Origin: Saccharopolyspora gloriosae | GTDB taxonomy: Bacteria > Actinomycetota > Actinomycetes > Mycobacteriales > Pseudonocardiaceae | DNA length: 64,000 bases | Assembly: GCF_022828475.1 (NCBI RefSeq) | Contig: NZ_CP059557.1 | Coordinates: forward strand, 2,589,470-2,653,469 | Reading direction: 5' to 3' | Shown here: one piece after another, positions 53,776 to 62,416 of the stretch | Position numbering within the stretch: position 1 is the stretch's first letter | How the letters are laid out: each line of letters begins with the position of its first letter | Notes under the pieces: generated by a model | Database searches by the model: none | Told to the model about the DNA's origin: nothing | What the model saw: the letters and a program-made list of their open reading frames with translations, nothing else | Position numbers and translations under genes: made by a program

Positions 53776-54617
53776 CGGCTCCCGCGCTGGTCCGGGGCTT
53801 ACTCGACGACGCGGCGGTGTTCCCGCCCGGACTGCTTCCGCTGCCCGATGCCGCGCGGGCGCACGCCCGGCACCGCTCGGCCGCGCACGCCGACGCCGTC
53901 GGTCCGCTGGTGGTGCCTTCGTCCGCGCTGGCCGAGCCGGAGGCACTGGAACCGATCGGGGACGCGGCGCTGTCGGTGACCGTGCCCGCCGGGCCTGCCG
54001 GGGTCGCCGACGCGCTCGCGGCGACTCGTTTCTCCTTGCGAGCACTGGAGATCCCGGTTCCGGACGAGATGACGGCCGACTCCCTTCGCTCCGCGCTGGA
54101 ACGGGTGCGCGAAGCGACCGACGCGGAGGTGTTCGTCGAGATCCCACGGGACGCCCGCCGCGCCGAAGTGCTCGCGTTGCTCGCGCCGCTCGGCTGCCGT
54201 GCGAAGTTCCGCACCGGCGGGGTCCGCGCCGAGCTCTACCCGCCGGTGCCCGAGCTCGCCGAGGCGATCGAGGCCGTGGTGCGCGCCGGGGTCCCGTTCA
54301 AGGCCACCGCCGGACTGCACCATGCCGTCCGCAACACCGACCCGGAAACCGGCTTCGACCAGCACGGTTTCCTGAACATCCTGCTCGCGGTGGACTCGGC
54401 GCTGCGCGGCGGGACCGACCTGGAACGGCTGCTGGCCGACCGGGACGCGGCGGGCATCGCCGAGCGGGTCACGTGCCTCGGCGAGCAGCGCGTTCGGGCT
54501 GCGCGCGAGCGGTTCGCCTCCTTCGGCACCTGCAGCATCACCGATCCGCTGACCGAACTGGCCGGACTCGGCCTCATCCCCGACGACCTGGCGCACCCGC
54601 AAGGAGCCACCGCGTGA
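53772..54617 (+). CDS. Conserved hypothetical protein of the homogentisate operon
   Basis: 281 residues from the GTG at 53772, which overlaps the hmgA stop (GTGA); its own stop overlaps the fumarylacetoacetase start. It reads LVRGLLDDAAVFPPGLLPLP, DAVGPLVVPSSALAEPEALE, VFVEIPRDARRAEVLALLA and CRAKFRTGGVRAELYPPVPELAE, then PFKATAGLHHAVRNTDPETG and HGFLNILLAVDSAL. The repeated alpha/beta pattern and FKATAGLHH suggest a barrel-like enzyme, but I cannot name the family. Since actinobacteria use this route without an obvious maleylacetoacetate isomerase in the operon, an isomerase-type or regulatory role is tempting but unproven. Confidence 0.75.
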   Translation: MTAPALVRGLLDDAAVFPPGLLPLPDAARAHARHRSAAHADAVGPLVVPSSALAEPEALEPIGDAALSVTVPAGPAGVADALAATRFSLRALEIPVPDEMTADSLRSALERVREATDAEVFVEIPRDARRAEVLALLAPLGCRAKFRTGGVRAELYPPVPELAEAIEAVVRAGVPFKATAGLHHAVRNTDPETGFDQHGFLNILLAVDSALRGGTDLERLLADRDAAGIAERVTCLGEQRVRAARERFASFGTCSITDPLTELAGLGLIPDDLAHPQGATA

Positions 54618-55780
54618 TCATCGACGTTCCCGCCGATTCCCCTTACGGCACCGAGAATCTGCCCTACGGCGTGTTCAGCACGCCCGGATCGCCGGCGCGA
54701 GTGGGCGTCCGGCTCGCCGACCGCGTCATCGACCTCGCGGCGGCGCTGGACGACGCGGTCTTCGCGGCCGCATCGCTGAACCCGTTCATGGCGCAGGGAC
54801 GGCGGAGCTGGGAAGAGACCCGCGCCCGGATCACCGAACTCGTCGCCGGAGACGTGCCCGACGCGGCGGTGCACTCCGTGGCGCAGGTGACGATGCACCT
54901 GCCGTTCGAGGTCGCCGACTACGTCGACTTCTACGCCTCCGAGCACCACGCGACCAACCTGGGCAAGTTGTTCCGACCCGACTCGGAACCGCTGATGCCG
55001 AACTGGAAGCACCTGCCCGTCGGTTACCACGGCCGCGCGGGCACCGTCGTCAACTCCGGCACGCCCATCGTGCGGCCCAGCGGCCAGCGCAAAGCCCCTG
55101 GCGAGTCGGCGCCCGGTTTCGGGCCGAGCAAGCGGCTGGACATCGAAGCGGAATTGGGCTTCGTCGTCGGAACGGGCTCCGACTTGGGTGCGCCGGTGCC
55201 GGTGGCCGAGTTCGCCGAGCACGTCTTCGGCGCAGTGCTCGTCAACGATTGGTCCGCCCGCGACCTGCAAGCCTGGGAGTACGTGCCGCTGGGGCCGTTC
55301 CTCGGCAAGAGCTTCGCCACGTCGATCTCGCCGTGGGTGGTGCCGCTGCCGGCCCTGGAGAACGCGAGGGTGCCCACGCCGCGGCAGATCCCGGAGCCGC
55401 TGCCCTACCTGCGCGAGACCGAACCGTGGGGACTGGACGTCGAGTTCAGCGTGCGCTGGAACGGCGCGGAGGTCAGCCGCCCGCCGTACCGCGAGATGTA
55501 CTGGTCTCCGGCGCAGATGCTGGCGCACCTGACCGTCAACGGCGCCACCTGCCGCACCGGTGACCTGTTCGCCTCCGGCACGATCTCCGGACCGGCGCGG
55601 GAGCAGCGCGGCGCGTTCATCGAACTCACCTGGGGAGGTGCGGACCCCGTGCTGGTCAACGGTGCCGAGCGCACGTTCCTGGAGGACGGCGACGAGATCA
55701 CCCTCACCGCCTCGGCGCCCACCGCCTCCGGCAGGCTGGGCTTCGGCGAGCTGAGCAACCGGATCCTGCCCGCGCGCTGA
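54614..55780 (+). CDS. fahA: Fumarylacetoacetase
   Basis: 388 residues from the GTG at 54614 (AAGGAG seven bases upstream, GTGA overlap). It hydrolyses fumarylacetoacetate to fumarate and acetoacetate, the last step of tyrosine breakdown. DFYASEHHATNLGKLFRPDSEPLMPNW is the conserved start of the catalytic domain with the histidine, GPSKRLDIEAELGFVVGTGS has the metal glutamates, and LVNDWSARDLQAWEYVPLGPFLGKSFATSISPW has aspartate and lysine. TGDLFASGTISGP near the end is also typical. The first 110 residues are the small N-terminal domain of full-length FAH. Confidence 0.94.
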   Translation: MIIDVPADSPYGTENLPYGVFSTPGSPARVGVRLADRVIDLAAALDDAVFAAASLNPFMAQGRRSWEETRARITELVAGDVPDAAVHSVAQVTMHLPFEVADYVDFYASEHHATNLGKLFRPDSEPLMPNWKHLPVGYHGRAGTVVNSGTPIVRPSGQRKAPGESAPGFGPSKRLDIEAELGFVVGTGSDLGAPVPVAEFAEHVFGAVLVNDWSARDLQAWEYVPLGPFLGKSFATSISPWVVPLPALENARVPTPRQIPEPLPYLRETEPWGLDVEFSVRWNGAEVSRPPYREMYWSPAQMLAHLTVNGATCRTGDLFASGTISGPAREQRGAFIELTWGGADPVLVNGAERTFLEDGDEITLTASAPTASGRLGFGELSNRILPAR

Positions 55781-55854
55781 GGACGATCTTTTGATCGGTG
55801 TCTTGTCAGGCGCTGAGCAGCGACCACCTCGGCAGAACGACCACCGGCGGGTTC

Positions 55855-55938
55855 TCAGCGGATTCCTTGCGAGGACGCCGATTTCGCCGCGCATCGGACA
55901 TGCATCAGAAGTTGATGCCGCAGTGAGGAATCCGCTGA
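55855..55938. terminator. Large inverted repeat between convergent genes
   Basis: TCAGCGGATTCCT (55855-55867) and AGGAATCCGCTGA (55926-55938) are perfect 13-base complements around a 58-base loop, in the gap between fahA and the leftward exonuclease. It may serve as a bidirectional terminator or be a relic of a small mobile element. Confidence 0.45.
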
Positions 55939-55969
55939 CCGGACACTCCCGCAGGAACTCATAAGCCGG

Positions 55970-57190
55970 TCAGTTCCGCGTGAGACGTGAGATCAGGTCG
56001 GCGAAGCCGTCCTCGGTGACGATCGGGATGCCGTACTCGCGGGCCAGATCCGCCTTGCGCGACAGCGAATCCGGGTCGGCGGCCATCAGCAGCCGTGTCC
56101 GTTTCGTCACCGATCGCTGCACGGTCAGCCCCGCCTGTTCCGCCTGGCCGATCCAGGCGGAACGCGGTCGGCGGGTCTCGCCGGTGATCACCACGGAATC
56201 CTCCGGAGTGAGCCGGAAACGTTCACGTGGCGCCAGCGCGGGGTGATCGGCGGCCAACGCGAAGTCGAGATCTGATCGCCGCAGGCCGAGCAGCTGGGCG
56301 ACCAGCGCCAGGTCCTCGCGTTCCGGCTCGCTGATCACCCCGTCGGCGATGGCGGCTGCGGCGAGCGCGCGCAGGTAGTCCCGGTGCAGCGCCGTGACCT
56401 GGTCCTGGTCCAGGCCGCAGCCCTCGGCGGCCTGAACCAGCGCGTCCTGCTCGGTCGCCGACAGGTTCCGGTCGATGAGGGCCGCGTCGAGCGCTGTGAG
56501 GTACTCGTCGGCCTGCGGTGGTTCGGGAATGCTCGGCAGGACTTCCACGATCCGCGCCAAGAAGTGATCCGGCACCGCGTCCGGCCGCCGTCGCGGCACC
56601 AGCGGCACCGCGGTTCCGTCGAGCACCGGCCACTGCCCGGACAAGGCGGTGCGTTTCGCCCACGACCAGCGCGGGTCGTCGGGGGAAAGCTGCAGGTAGT
56701 ACCGCAACAGGCCCGCCGCGGCCCGCGCGTCGTGCAGTGCCGAATGCGCTTCGGCCAGTGGTACGCCCGCAGCCTCGCAACACGCCGCGAGGCTGCGGCC
56801 GGCCGCGTAGAGGAAATTGTTGGACAGCTTCATCGTGCATAACCCCGCATGCGGCACGTCGAGCGCGCCGAACCCGAGACGTTCGTACTCGGCGGCGATG
56901 AAGCGGGCGTCGAAGCTCAGGTTGTGCGCCACCAGCACCCGTCCGGTCAGCAGGCGGGTGAGTTCGGGAGCGATCTCGGCGAACGTGGGTGCCCGCCGTG
57001 CGTCGGCCGCGGCGATCCCGTGCACGTGCTGCGCGCCGAGGTCGCGCATGGGGTTGACCAGCGTGCACCACTCGTCCTGGACCGCACCGGCCGGATCCAG
57101 CAGGACGACGCCGATCTCCGCGATCCGATGGCCCGCGTCGGGGAACAGGCCCGTCGTCTCGACGTCGATCACCGCGAAACCCCACGCCAT
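55970..57190 (-). CDS. DEDDh 3'-5' exonuclease with TerB-like and BRCT regions
   Basis: 406 residues. The exonuclease domain (1-170) has AVIDVETTGLFPDAGHRIAEIG (D and E), VAHNLSFDARFIAAE (D), and EAHSALHDARAAAGL (H and D), all five DEDDh residues. A helical TerB-like region covers about 225-310 (EYLTALDAALIDRNLSATEQ, AAIADGVISEPEREDLALVA). The C-terminus (about 325-405) is a BRCT domain: LTPEDSVVITGETRRPRSAW and GIPIVTEDGFADL. This architecture resembles actinobacterial DNA polymerase III epsilon-like proteins used in repair. The ATG at 57190 follows GAGGGGA. Confidence 0.9.
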   Translation of the reverse strand: MAWGFAVIDVETTGLFPDAGHRIAEIGVVLLDPAGAVQDEWCTLVNPMRDLGAQHVHGIAAADARRAPTFAEIAPELTRLLTGRVLVAHNLSFDARFIAAEYERLGFGALDVPHAGLCTMKLSNNFLYAAGRSLAACCEAAGVPLAEAHSALHDARAAAGLLRYYLQLSPDDPRWSWAKRTALSGQWPVLDGTAVPLVPRRRPDAVPDHFLARIVEVLPSIPEPPQADEYLTALDAALIDRNLSATEQDALVQAAEGCGLDQDQVTALHRDYLRALAAAAIADGVISEPEREDLALVAQLLGLRRSDLDFALAADHPALAPRERFRLTPEDSVVITGETRRPRSAWIGQAEQAGLTVQRSVTKRTRLLMAADPDSLSRKADLAREYGIPIVTEDGFADLISRLTRN

Positions 57191-57432
57191 GACAGTTCCC
57201 CTCGCTGTCCGCCGCGACCCCGAACAGCCCGGAGTGGACGCCGTTCCCTGTCGCTCAATTACTTTTCGAGATCGCCGATCTCCGCGTTACACCTCGCGTC
57301 GCAGGTCGAGCGGGGGCGGATCGTTCGTGAAGTGATCTGGATCGGCGTTGAGCTGCGGTTTCGGGTGGTTCATCGCGAACGTCCGGTTCCGGAGGGATTG
57401 GGCCGGGGCTCACCGGGAGCCCCGGCCGTCGA

Positions 57433-57555
57433 TCAACCCTGGCGCCCCTTCCACCGCGGGTTGCGCTTGTTGACCACGTAGAGCTTCCCGCGCCTGCGCA
57501 CGACCTGTGATCCCTCCTTGTTCTTCAACGACTTGAGCGATGACCGAACCTTCAT
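57433..57555 (-). CDS. rpmJ: 50S ribosomal protein L36, zinc-free paralogue
   Basis: 40 residues, [20 protein letters not shown] then [20 protein letters not shown]. The usual L36 zinc-ribbon cysteines and histidine are absent, so it is the C-minus (YkgO-like) form. Such paralogues replace the zinc-binding L36 when zinc is scarce. The ATG at 57555 has GGAGG upstream. A Zur-box-like sequence lies 44 bases before it. The gene is monocistronic and too short to be found by length filters. Confidence 0.95.
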   Translation of the reverse strand: MKVRSSLKSLKNKEGSQVVRRRGKLYVVNKRNPRWKGRQG

Positions 57556-57598
57556 CCGTCCTCCCATCAATCCAACGACGCCTCACCATAAACGAAGA

Positions 57599-57613
57599 CG
57601 ATAATCATGTTCA
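57599..57613 (-). promoter_or_regulatory. Zur-like operator upstream of the L36 paralogue
   Basis: Leftward, TGAACATGATTATCG matches the actinobacterial Zur consensus TGAAAATGATTTTCA at 12 of 15 positions, including the central ATGAT. Regulation of zinc-free ribosomal paralogues by Zur is well established in Streptomyces and Mycobacterium; the site here is predicted by eye. Confidence 0.6.
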
Positions 57614-57804
57614 AGAACGGGTGTGCCTGCCGGACAGCTGGATCGGGCGTGGTTCGCCGGAGCATCGCGGCAGATCGGGGAGCGATTCGTGGTGCGGCGC
57701 AACGGGTGACGTGTCCGGCGTCGATGACCCGATCGGGTCTCGTCAAGTGGGAGATCACCACAGGTGGATCTCCGCGGCCTACGCTCCCGGTCGGAGGTGC
57801 CACC

Positions 57805-58817
57805 ATGCCGCAGCCCGCGCTCCCGCTGATCGATCTGTCCCGGTTCCGTGACCCCGCTGAACGCGAGCCGCTGCTCGCGGAACTGCGCCACGCCGCGCAC
57901 GAGGTCGGGTTCTTCTACGTCGAAGGACACGGTGTTCCCGAGGAGCTCATGCGCGGGATCTTCGAGGTCACCCGGCGGCTCTTCGAGTTGCCGCTGGAGC
58001 AGCGCCGGGAGGTCGAGAACCTGCGCTCACCGCAGTTCCGCGGCTACACCGCGACCGGGCACGAACTCACCGATGGCGCCCCGGATCAGCGCGAACAGCT
58101 CGACATCGGACCGGAGCGCGACGTGGTGCCGACCGGAGCGGGGGACCCGCCGTGGCAGCGGCTGATCGGCCCGAACCAGTGGCCCGCGGCGCTGCCGGAA
58201 CTGCGGGAGATCACCCTCGCGTGGCAGGCCGAAGTGCTGCGGGTGAGCCAGGAAGTGCTGCGCGCGTTGGCCGCGTCGCTCGGGCAGGCCGAGGACTACT
58301 TCGACTCCTGGTTCGACGAGGAGGCGAGCACCCACCTCAAACTGATCCACTACCCGGGCACCGCGGAGCCGACCAGGGCGTCGGCGCGCACAAGGACTAC
58401 GGCTATCTGGCGCTGCTGCATCAGGATTCGATCGCCGGGCTGCAGGTGCAGGACTCGGCGGGCGGCTGGATTGACGCGGACCCGGTGCCCGGCGCGTTCG
58501 TCGTCAACATCGGGGAAATGCTGGAGATCGCCACCGGCGGCTACCTCACCGCCACCCGACATCGGGTGCGCAGTCCCGCCGCCGGTGTGGACCGCTATTC
58601 GGTGCCGTTCTTCCTGGCACCACGACTGGACGCCGTCGTGGAACCGCTGGAACTGCCCGCCGAACTCGCCGCCGAAGCGCGCGGGATCAGCACTGACGCG
58701 AACAATCCGCTGCTGGCCGCGTTCGGGGAGAACGCGCTGCTCGGCTGGCTGCGTTCGCACCCGGAGGTGGCGCGGCGCTGGTGGTCCGATGTGCTCGAAG
58801 CGCAGGTGGCGCGGTGA
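57805..58817 (+). pseudogene. Isopenicillin-N-synthase-like 2-oxoglutarate/Fe(II) oxygenase, frameshifted
   Basis: MPQPALPLIDLSRFRDPAERE starts at the ATG at 57805 (GGAGGT before it); VGFFYVEGHGVPEELMRGIF and TATGHELTDGAPDQREQLDIG follow, to LKLIHYPGTAEP. There one base seems missing (near 58370), and the adjacent frame continues GVGAHKDYGYLALLHQDSIA (first iron histidine and aspartate), TATRHRVRSP (second histidine, arginine) and the C-terminus. If the base is restored the protein is a normal 337 residues. Either a recent inactivating deletion or a sequencing error. It overlaps the following sulfhydrylase gene (GTGA), so the two are coupled. Confidence 0.8.
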
Positions 58818-60130
58818 CCGACCAACGCTGGTCCTTCGAAACCCGGCAGGTGCACGCCGGTGCGGCACCGGACGAGACGACCGGGGCGCGGGCGACTCCG
58901 ATCTACCAGACGAGTTCGTTCGTCTTCGACGACGCCGAGCACGCGGCGTCGGCGTTCGCCTTGCAGGACTTGGAAACCCACGCCTACAGCAGGCTGTCGA
59001 ACCCGACGACCTCGGTCGTCGAACGACGCATCGCCGATCTGGAGAACGCGGCGGGCGCGGTGGCGGTGGCGAGCGGGCAGGCCGCCTCAACGCTGGCGCT
59101 GCTGGCGATCGCGAAGGCCGGAGATCACGTCGTGGCGTCCTCGGCGCTCTACGGCGGCACCTACAATCTGTTCGCCCACACCCTCGCCGACCTGGGCATC
59201 ACCGTCGACTTCGTCGCCGACCCCGACGACCTCGACCAGTGGCGCGCGGCGTTGCACCCCCGGACCAGGGCGCTGTACGCGGAGACGATCGCGAACCCGA
59301 GCGGCGGAGTGCTCGACATCGAAGGCGTCGCCTCCGTCGCGCACACCTGGGGAGTGCCGCTGATCGTCGACCACACGGTGGCCACCCCGTACCTGTGCCG
59401 GCCGCTCGATCACGGGGCGGACGTCGTGGTGCACTCGACGACGAAGTTCCTTTCGGGGCACGGAACCGGGATCGGCGGCATCATCGTCGACAGTGGACGG
59501 TTCGACTACCCCGCCGAACCGGAGCGCTGGCCGCAGCTCACGCAGCCCGACCCCAGCTATCACGGTTTGATTTTCGACGCCGAGTTCGGCGAACTCGCCT
59601 ACCTGATGCGCGTCCGCACGAGACTCGTGCGCGACCTCGGCCCGGCGGTGTCGCCGTTCAACAGTTTCCTGCTGCTGCAAGGCATCGAGACGTTGTCCCT
59701 GCGCATGACCCGCCACACCGCGAATGCCCGAGCCGTCGCCGACTGGCTGGAGGACCAGCCCGGCGTGACGCGAGTGCACTACGCGGGTCTCCCGTCGAGC
59801 CCGTGGCACGCCTCGGCGAAGCGCTACCTCACCGAGGGCGCGGGAGCGGTGCTCGCCTTCGACCTCGCGGGCGGGGCAGCCGCAGGCCGCCGCTTCGTCG
59901 ACGCCTTGACCCTGTTCAGCCACCTGGCCAACATCGGCGACGTCCGCAGCCTCGTGATCCACCCCGCCTCCACCACCCACGCCCAACTCACCGAACCCGA
60001 ACAACGAGCGGCGGGGGTGACCCCGGGCCTGATCCGTCTGTCGGTGGGGTTGGAGGACGTCGAAGACCTGATCGCGGACCTGTCGACGGGACTGGCCGCA
60101 GCGGGATGTGACCTGGGGGACGAGGCATAA
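58814..60130 (+). CDS. metY: O-acetylhomoserine aminocarboxypropyltransferase/sulfhydrylase-like PLP enzyme
   Basis: 438 residues from the GTG at 58814. WSFETRQVHAGAAPDETTGARATPIYQTSSFVF (about residues 4-37) is characteristic of the MetY group. The PLP pocket has AVASGQAASTLALLAIAKAGDH, YAETIANPSGGVLDIEGV, PLIVDHTVATPYLCRPLDHG and VVVHSTTKFLSGHGT with the Schiff-base lysine. SLGDVRS-type end: NIGDVRSLVIHPASTTHAQL. It makes homocysteine from O-acetylhomoserine and sulfide. It is translationally coupled to the upstream oxygenase gene; why a 2-oxoglutarate oxygenase precedes it is unclear. Confidence 0.9.
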   Translation: MTDQRWSFETRQVHAGAAPDETTGARATPIYQTSSFVFDDAEHAASAFALQDLETHAYSRLSNPTTSVVERRIADLENAAGAVAVASGQAASTLALLAIAKAGDHVVASSALYGGTYNLFAHTLADLGITVDFVADPDDLDQWRAALHPRTRALYAETIANPSGGVLDIEGVASVAHTWGVPLIVDHTVATPYLCRPLDHGADVVVHSTTKFLSGHGTGIGGIIVDSGRFDYPAEPERWPQLTQPDPSYHGLIFDAEFGELAYLMRVRTRLVRDLGPAVSPFNSFLLLQGIETLSLRMTRHTANARAVADWLEDQPGVTRVHYAGLPSSPWHASAKRYLTEGAGAVLAFDLAGGAAAGRRFVDALTLFSHLANIGDVRSLVIHPASTTHAQLTEPEQRAAGVTPGLIRLSVGLEDVEDLIADLSTGLAAAGCDLGDEA

Positions 60131-60441
60131 GCGGCGAGTCCGTGTACGCGTCGTCGTCATCGGCTTTCTCAGTCGTGCGTGTGCTCCTGAAGTGACCTTG
60201 GGTTGAGGTGAGTGCTCGGCTCGGCCCTGCGCCCTTGGCATGCGCGATGGGACGGCTCAGGCAGCAGCCCGCGACCTACATCGGTGTCCTGGCTGACTTG
60301 CTCGAACACGGAACCCTGCCGTCTTTGATCTCAGGTGCAGTCATCTGGAGCGCAGCTGCGGTACACTCAGAGTGCTTCTCACGTCAAAGTACGACGAAAA
60401 CGGCGTTAAGAGCGCATGTGAGCAACGCGTAAGGGGTAGCT
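60131..60441. other. Intergenic region before the defence pair
   Basis: Some 310 bases without a gene. GC content falls towards the right where the AAA ATPase begins. The ribosome site AAGGGG lies at about 60431-60436. No clear operator was seen. Confidence 0.45.
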
Positions 60442-61773
60442 GTGCTACTACGCTTCAGGGCTGAGAACCACCGGTCACTTCGAGATGAGGCTGAGCTGTC
60501 GCTCGTCTCCTCGACGGCACGTGGACCCGCTCCACTGGACGAAAACTGGCAAGATTTCACGGTTAGAGTTGCGGGGATATATGGAGCGAACGCATCTGGG
60601 AAATCCAATGTTCTCCACGCTCTGGATTTTATGAGTCGTGCCGTCATGTTCTCGGCCACCAAATGGGGCGCCGAAGACGATTTTCCTTATCATCCGTTTT
60701 CTCTCGATTCAACCCATCGAGAAATGTCCTCGACCTATGAGATCGATATTGTAGTCGATGAGGTCCGGTATACGTATGGTTTTGAATCGATTTCTTCCGG
60801 AGTTTCTTCTGAGTGGCTCTATTCTTACCCTGCGCGACGTCGACGCGTCTTGTTTGAGCGAAAATCAGGGCAAACTCCCGAGATGAGTTTCGGGCGCAGC
60901 TTGGTCGGGGAGAATGCAACCATAAGTAAGTTGACGCGACCTACTGCTCTGTTTCTTTCGGTGGCGGCAAACAACAATCACCCCGTTCTCAAGCGGATTC
61001 ACCATGAGATTTGCCAATTCAAGTATGCCCGATACACGGAGCAGGATAAGCGGAGCCGAATTCGGCTGGCGACCAGCCTTATTAAGGATACTGGAATCGC
61101 GCGACAGGCTCAGGCGCTGCTTCGTTTCGCAGATCTGGGAATCAAGGGTGTTGAGCTCAACGAGAAGGACCTCGGTCCGGAGCTCAGGAAAACATTCGAA
61201 AGGGTTCTTTCTGCTATATCTGGAGGCGAAGAGGGAGAAGGTTCGGCGATCGCCGAAGTCGATAAGTACTTGGAGGGAATTCGGAGTCAAATCAGGTTCA
61301 TTCATTCCGGAGGCGATTCCGATAGTCATCAGTATGGTCTGGAAATGTCTGACCAGAGTGCCGGGACTGTTGCATGGCTGAGTATTGGTGTACCTGCCTT
61401 GGTGTCCTTGGAGGCCGGCGATGTATTTATGGTCGATGAGATTGACTCGAGTCTCCATCCGCGGCTCACTGCGGCTCTCATCCACATGTTCAAAGACCCT
61501 GCCATCAATCCATCTGGGGCACAGCTGATCTTCACCTCGCACGATTCGTCGCTGATGGGAAAGATGCTCGACGGTGTGCTTGCCTCTGAGGAAATCTGGT
61601 TCACGGAGAAGAGGAATGATGGGGCGACTGAGCTTTATGCCCTAGAGGAGTTTGCCGTTCGGAAAAATGAAAATTTCGAGCTTAGGTATCTCCAGGGGCG
61701 TTATGGGGCCATTCCCATGATTGACTCTGAAGATCTCCGCCTTGCGTTGGTCGGTCGAGGTGAAAATGGCTAA
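60442..61773 (+). CDS. AAA-family ATPase (RloA/AbiLii-like) of a two-gene defence module
   Basis: 443 residues from a GTG (AAGGGG five bases before). LLRFRAENHRSLRDEAELSL is the typical AAA15/21 start; Walker A is GIYGANASGKSNVLHALDFM, Walker B is DVFMVDEIDSSLHPRLTAAL, and LIFTSHDSSLMGKM is the His-switch segment. The insert between them is long and charged. Codon use is far more AT-rich than the neighbours. It overlaps the RloB-like gene by eight bases. Such pairs are found in restriction and abortive-infection loci; the ATPase likely senses phage and controls the partner toxin-like nuclease. Confidence 0.88.
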   Translation: MLLRFRAENHRSLRDEAELSLVSSTARGPAPLDENWQDFTVRVAGIYGANASGKSNVLHALDFMSRAVMFSATKWGAEDDFPYHPFSLDSTHREMSSTYEIDIVVDEVRYTYGFESISSGVSSEWLYSYPARRRRVLFERKSGQTPEMSFGRSLVGENATISKLTRPTALFLSVAANNNHPVLKRIHHEICQFKYARYTEQDKRSRIRLATSLIKDTGIARQAQALLRFADLGIKGVELNEKDLGPELRKTFERVLSAISGGEEGEGSAIAEVDKYLEGIRSQIRFIHSGGDSDSHQYGLEMSDQSAGTVAWLSIGVPALVSLEAGDVFMVDEIDSSLHPRLTAALIHMFKDPAINPSGAQLIFTSHDSSLMGKMLDGVLASEEIWFTEKRNDGATELYALEEFAVRKNENFELRYLQGRYGAIPMIDSEDLRLALVGRGENG

Positions 61774-62377
61774 AAAATTTCAGGACAAGGCCGATCTTCG
61801 TCGCCCTCGAGGGAGGAGAGTTGAACGATCTCGGGTATTGATCGTAACCGAAGGAGAGTGTACGGAGGTTCAGTACTTTAAGAATCTTTGCAAGCATCTG
61901 AGGGCAACCGGAACGAACGTGATGGGCGTCGACGTGAAGGGGGCTGGTCGTGATCCGTCAAATGTGGTGAACAAGGCGGGAAAGGCGTCTCAAAATGGTT
62001 CGTTGATTGGAAGAGAAGGGGGTTACGATGCGGTGTGGTGCGTGTTCGATGTTGACGAGCACGAAAAACTGGAAGCTGCCACTGAGTTAGCTCGAAAACG
62101 CGGTTTCAAACTGGCGATCAGCAATCCATGCTTTGAGGTCTGGCTACTGTGGCATTTTGAAGACTGTTACAAACATTTGTCGACGGACCAAGCTGGGAAG
62201 ATGCTCAAAAAGCACGGCGTGCTTGGCAAGAACATGCCAGAAAACTTTGACTATGGGAATTCAAGGAAAGCGCGAAGTCGTGCCGAAAGTGCGCTTGAGG
62301 ATATTCCCGTGAACCCTGGCTCGCGAGTGTGGGTTCTGGTTGATCATCTCGAATCCGGAAAACGAGTGGGTTCTTAG
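61766..62377 (+). CDS. RloB-like protein with TOPRIM-type fold
   Basis: 203 residues from the ATG at 61766 (GAGGTGAAA just before). RVLIVTEGECTEVQYFKNLC carries the TOPRIM glutamate and AVWCVFDVDEHEKLEAATEL the DxD. LAISNPCFEVWLLWHFEDCY is the RloB hallmark. It is AT-rich like its partner. RloB/AbiL-type proteins act with an AAA ATPase; TOPRIM members of related systems (OLD, PARIS) are nucleases, so RNA or DNA cleavage on phage infection is a reasonable guess. No restriction-modification genes are adjacent in the window. Confidence 0.86.
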   Translation: MAKKFQDKADLRRPRGRRVERSRVLIVTEGECTEVQYFKNLCKHLRATGTNVMGVDVKGAGRDPSNVVNKAGKASQNGSLIGREGGYDAVWCVFDVDEHEKLEAATELARKRGFKLAISNPCFEVWLLWHFEDCYKHLSTDQAGKMLKKHGVLGKNMPENFDYGNSRKARSRAESALEDIPVNPGSRVWVLVDHLESGKRVGS

Positions 62378-62416
62378 AGTCTTGATACTGGGGGTCTGTG
62401 GTGGAGCAGTTCGAGG

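Noticed and set aside
57607-57804. Upstream extension of the 2-oxoglutarate oxygenase frame
   Set aside because: The ATG at 57805 has a good ribosome site and starts the family alignment; the extension would overlap the Zur-like site.
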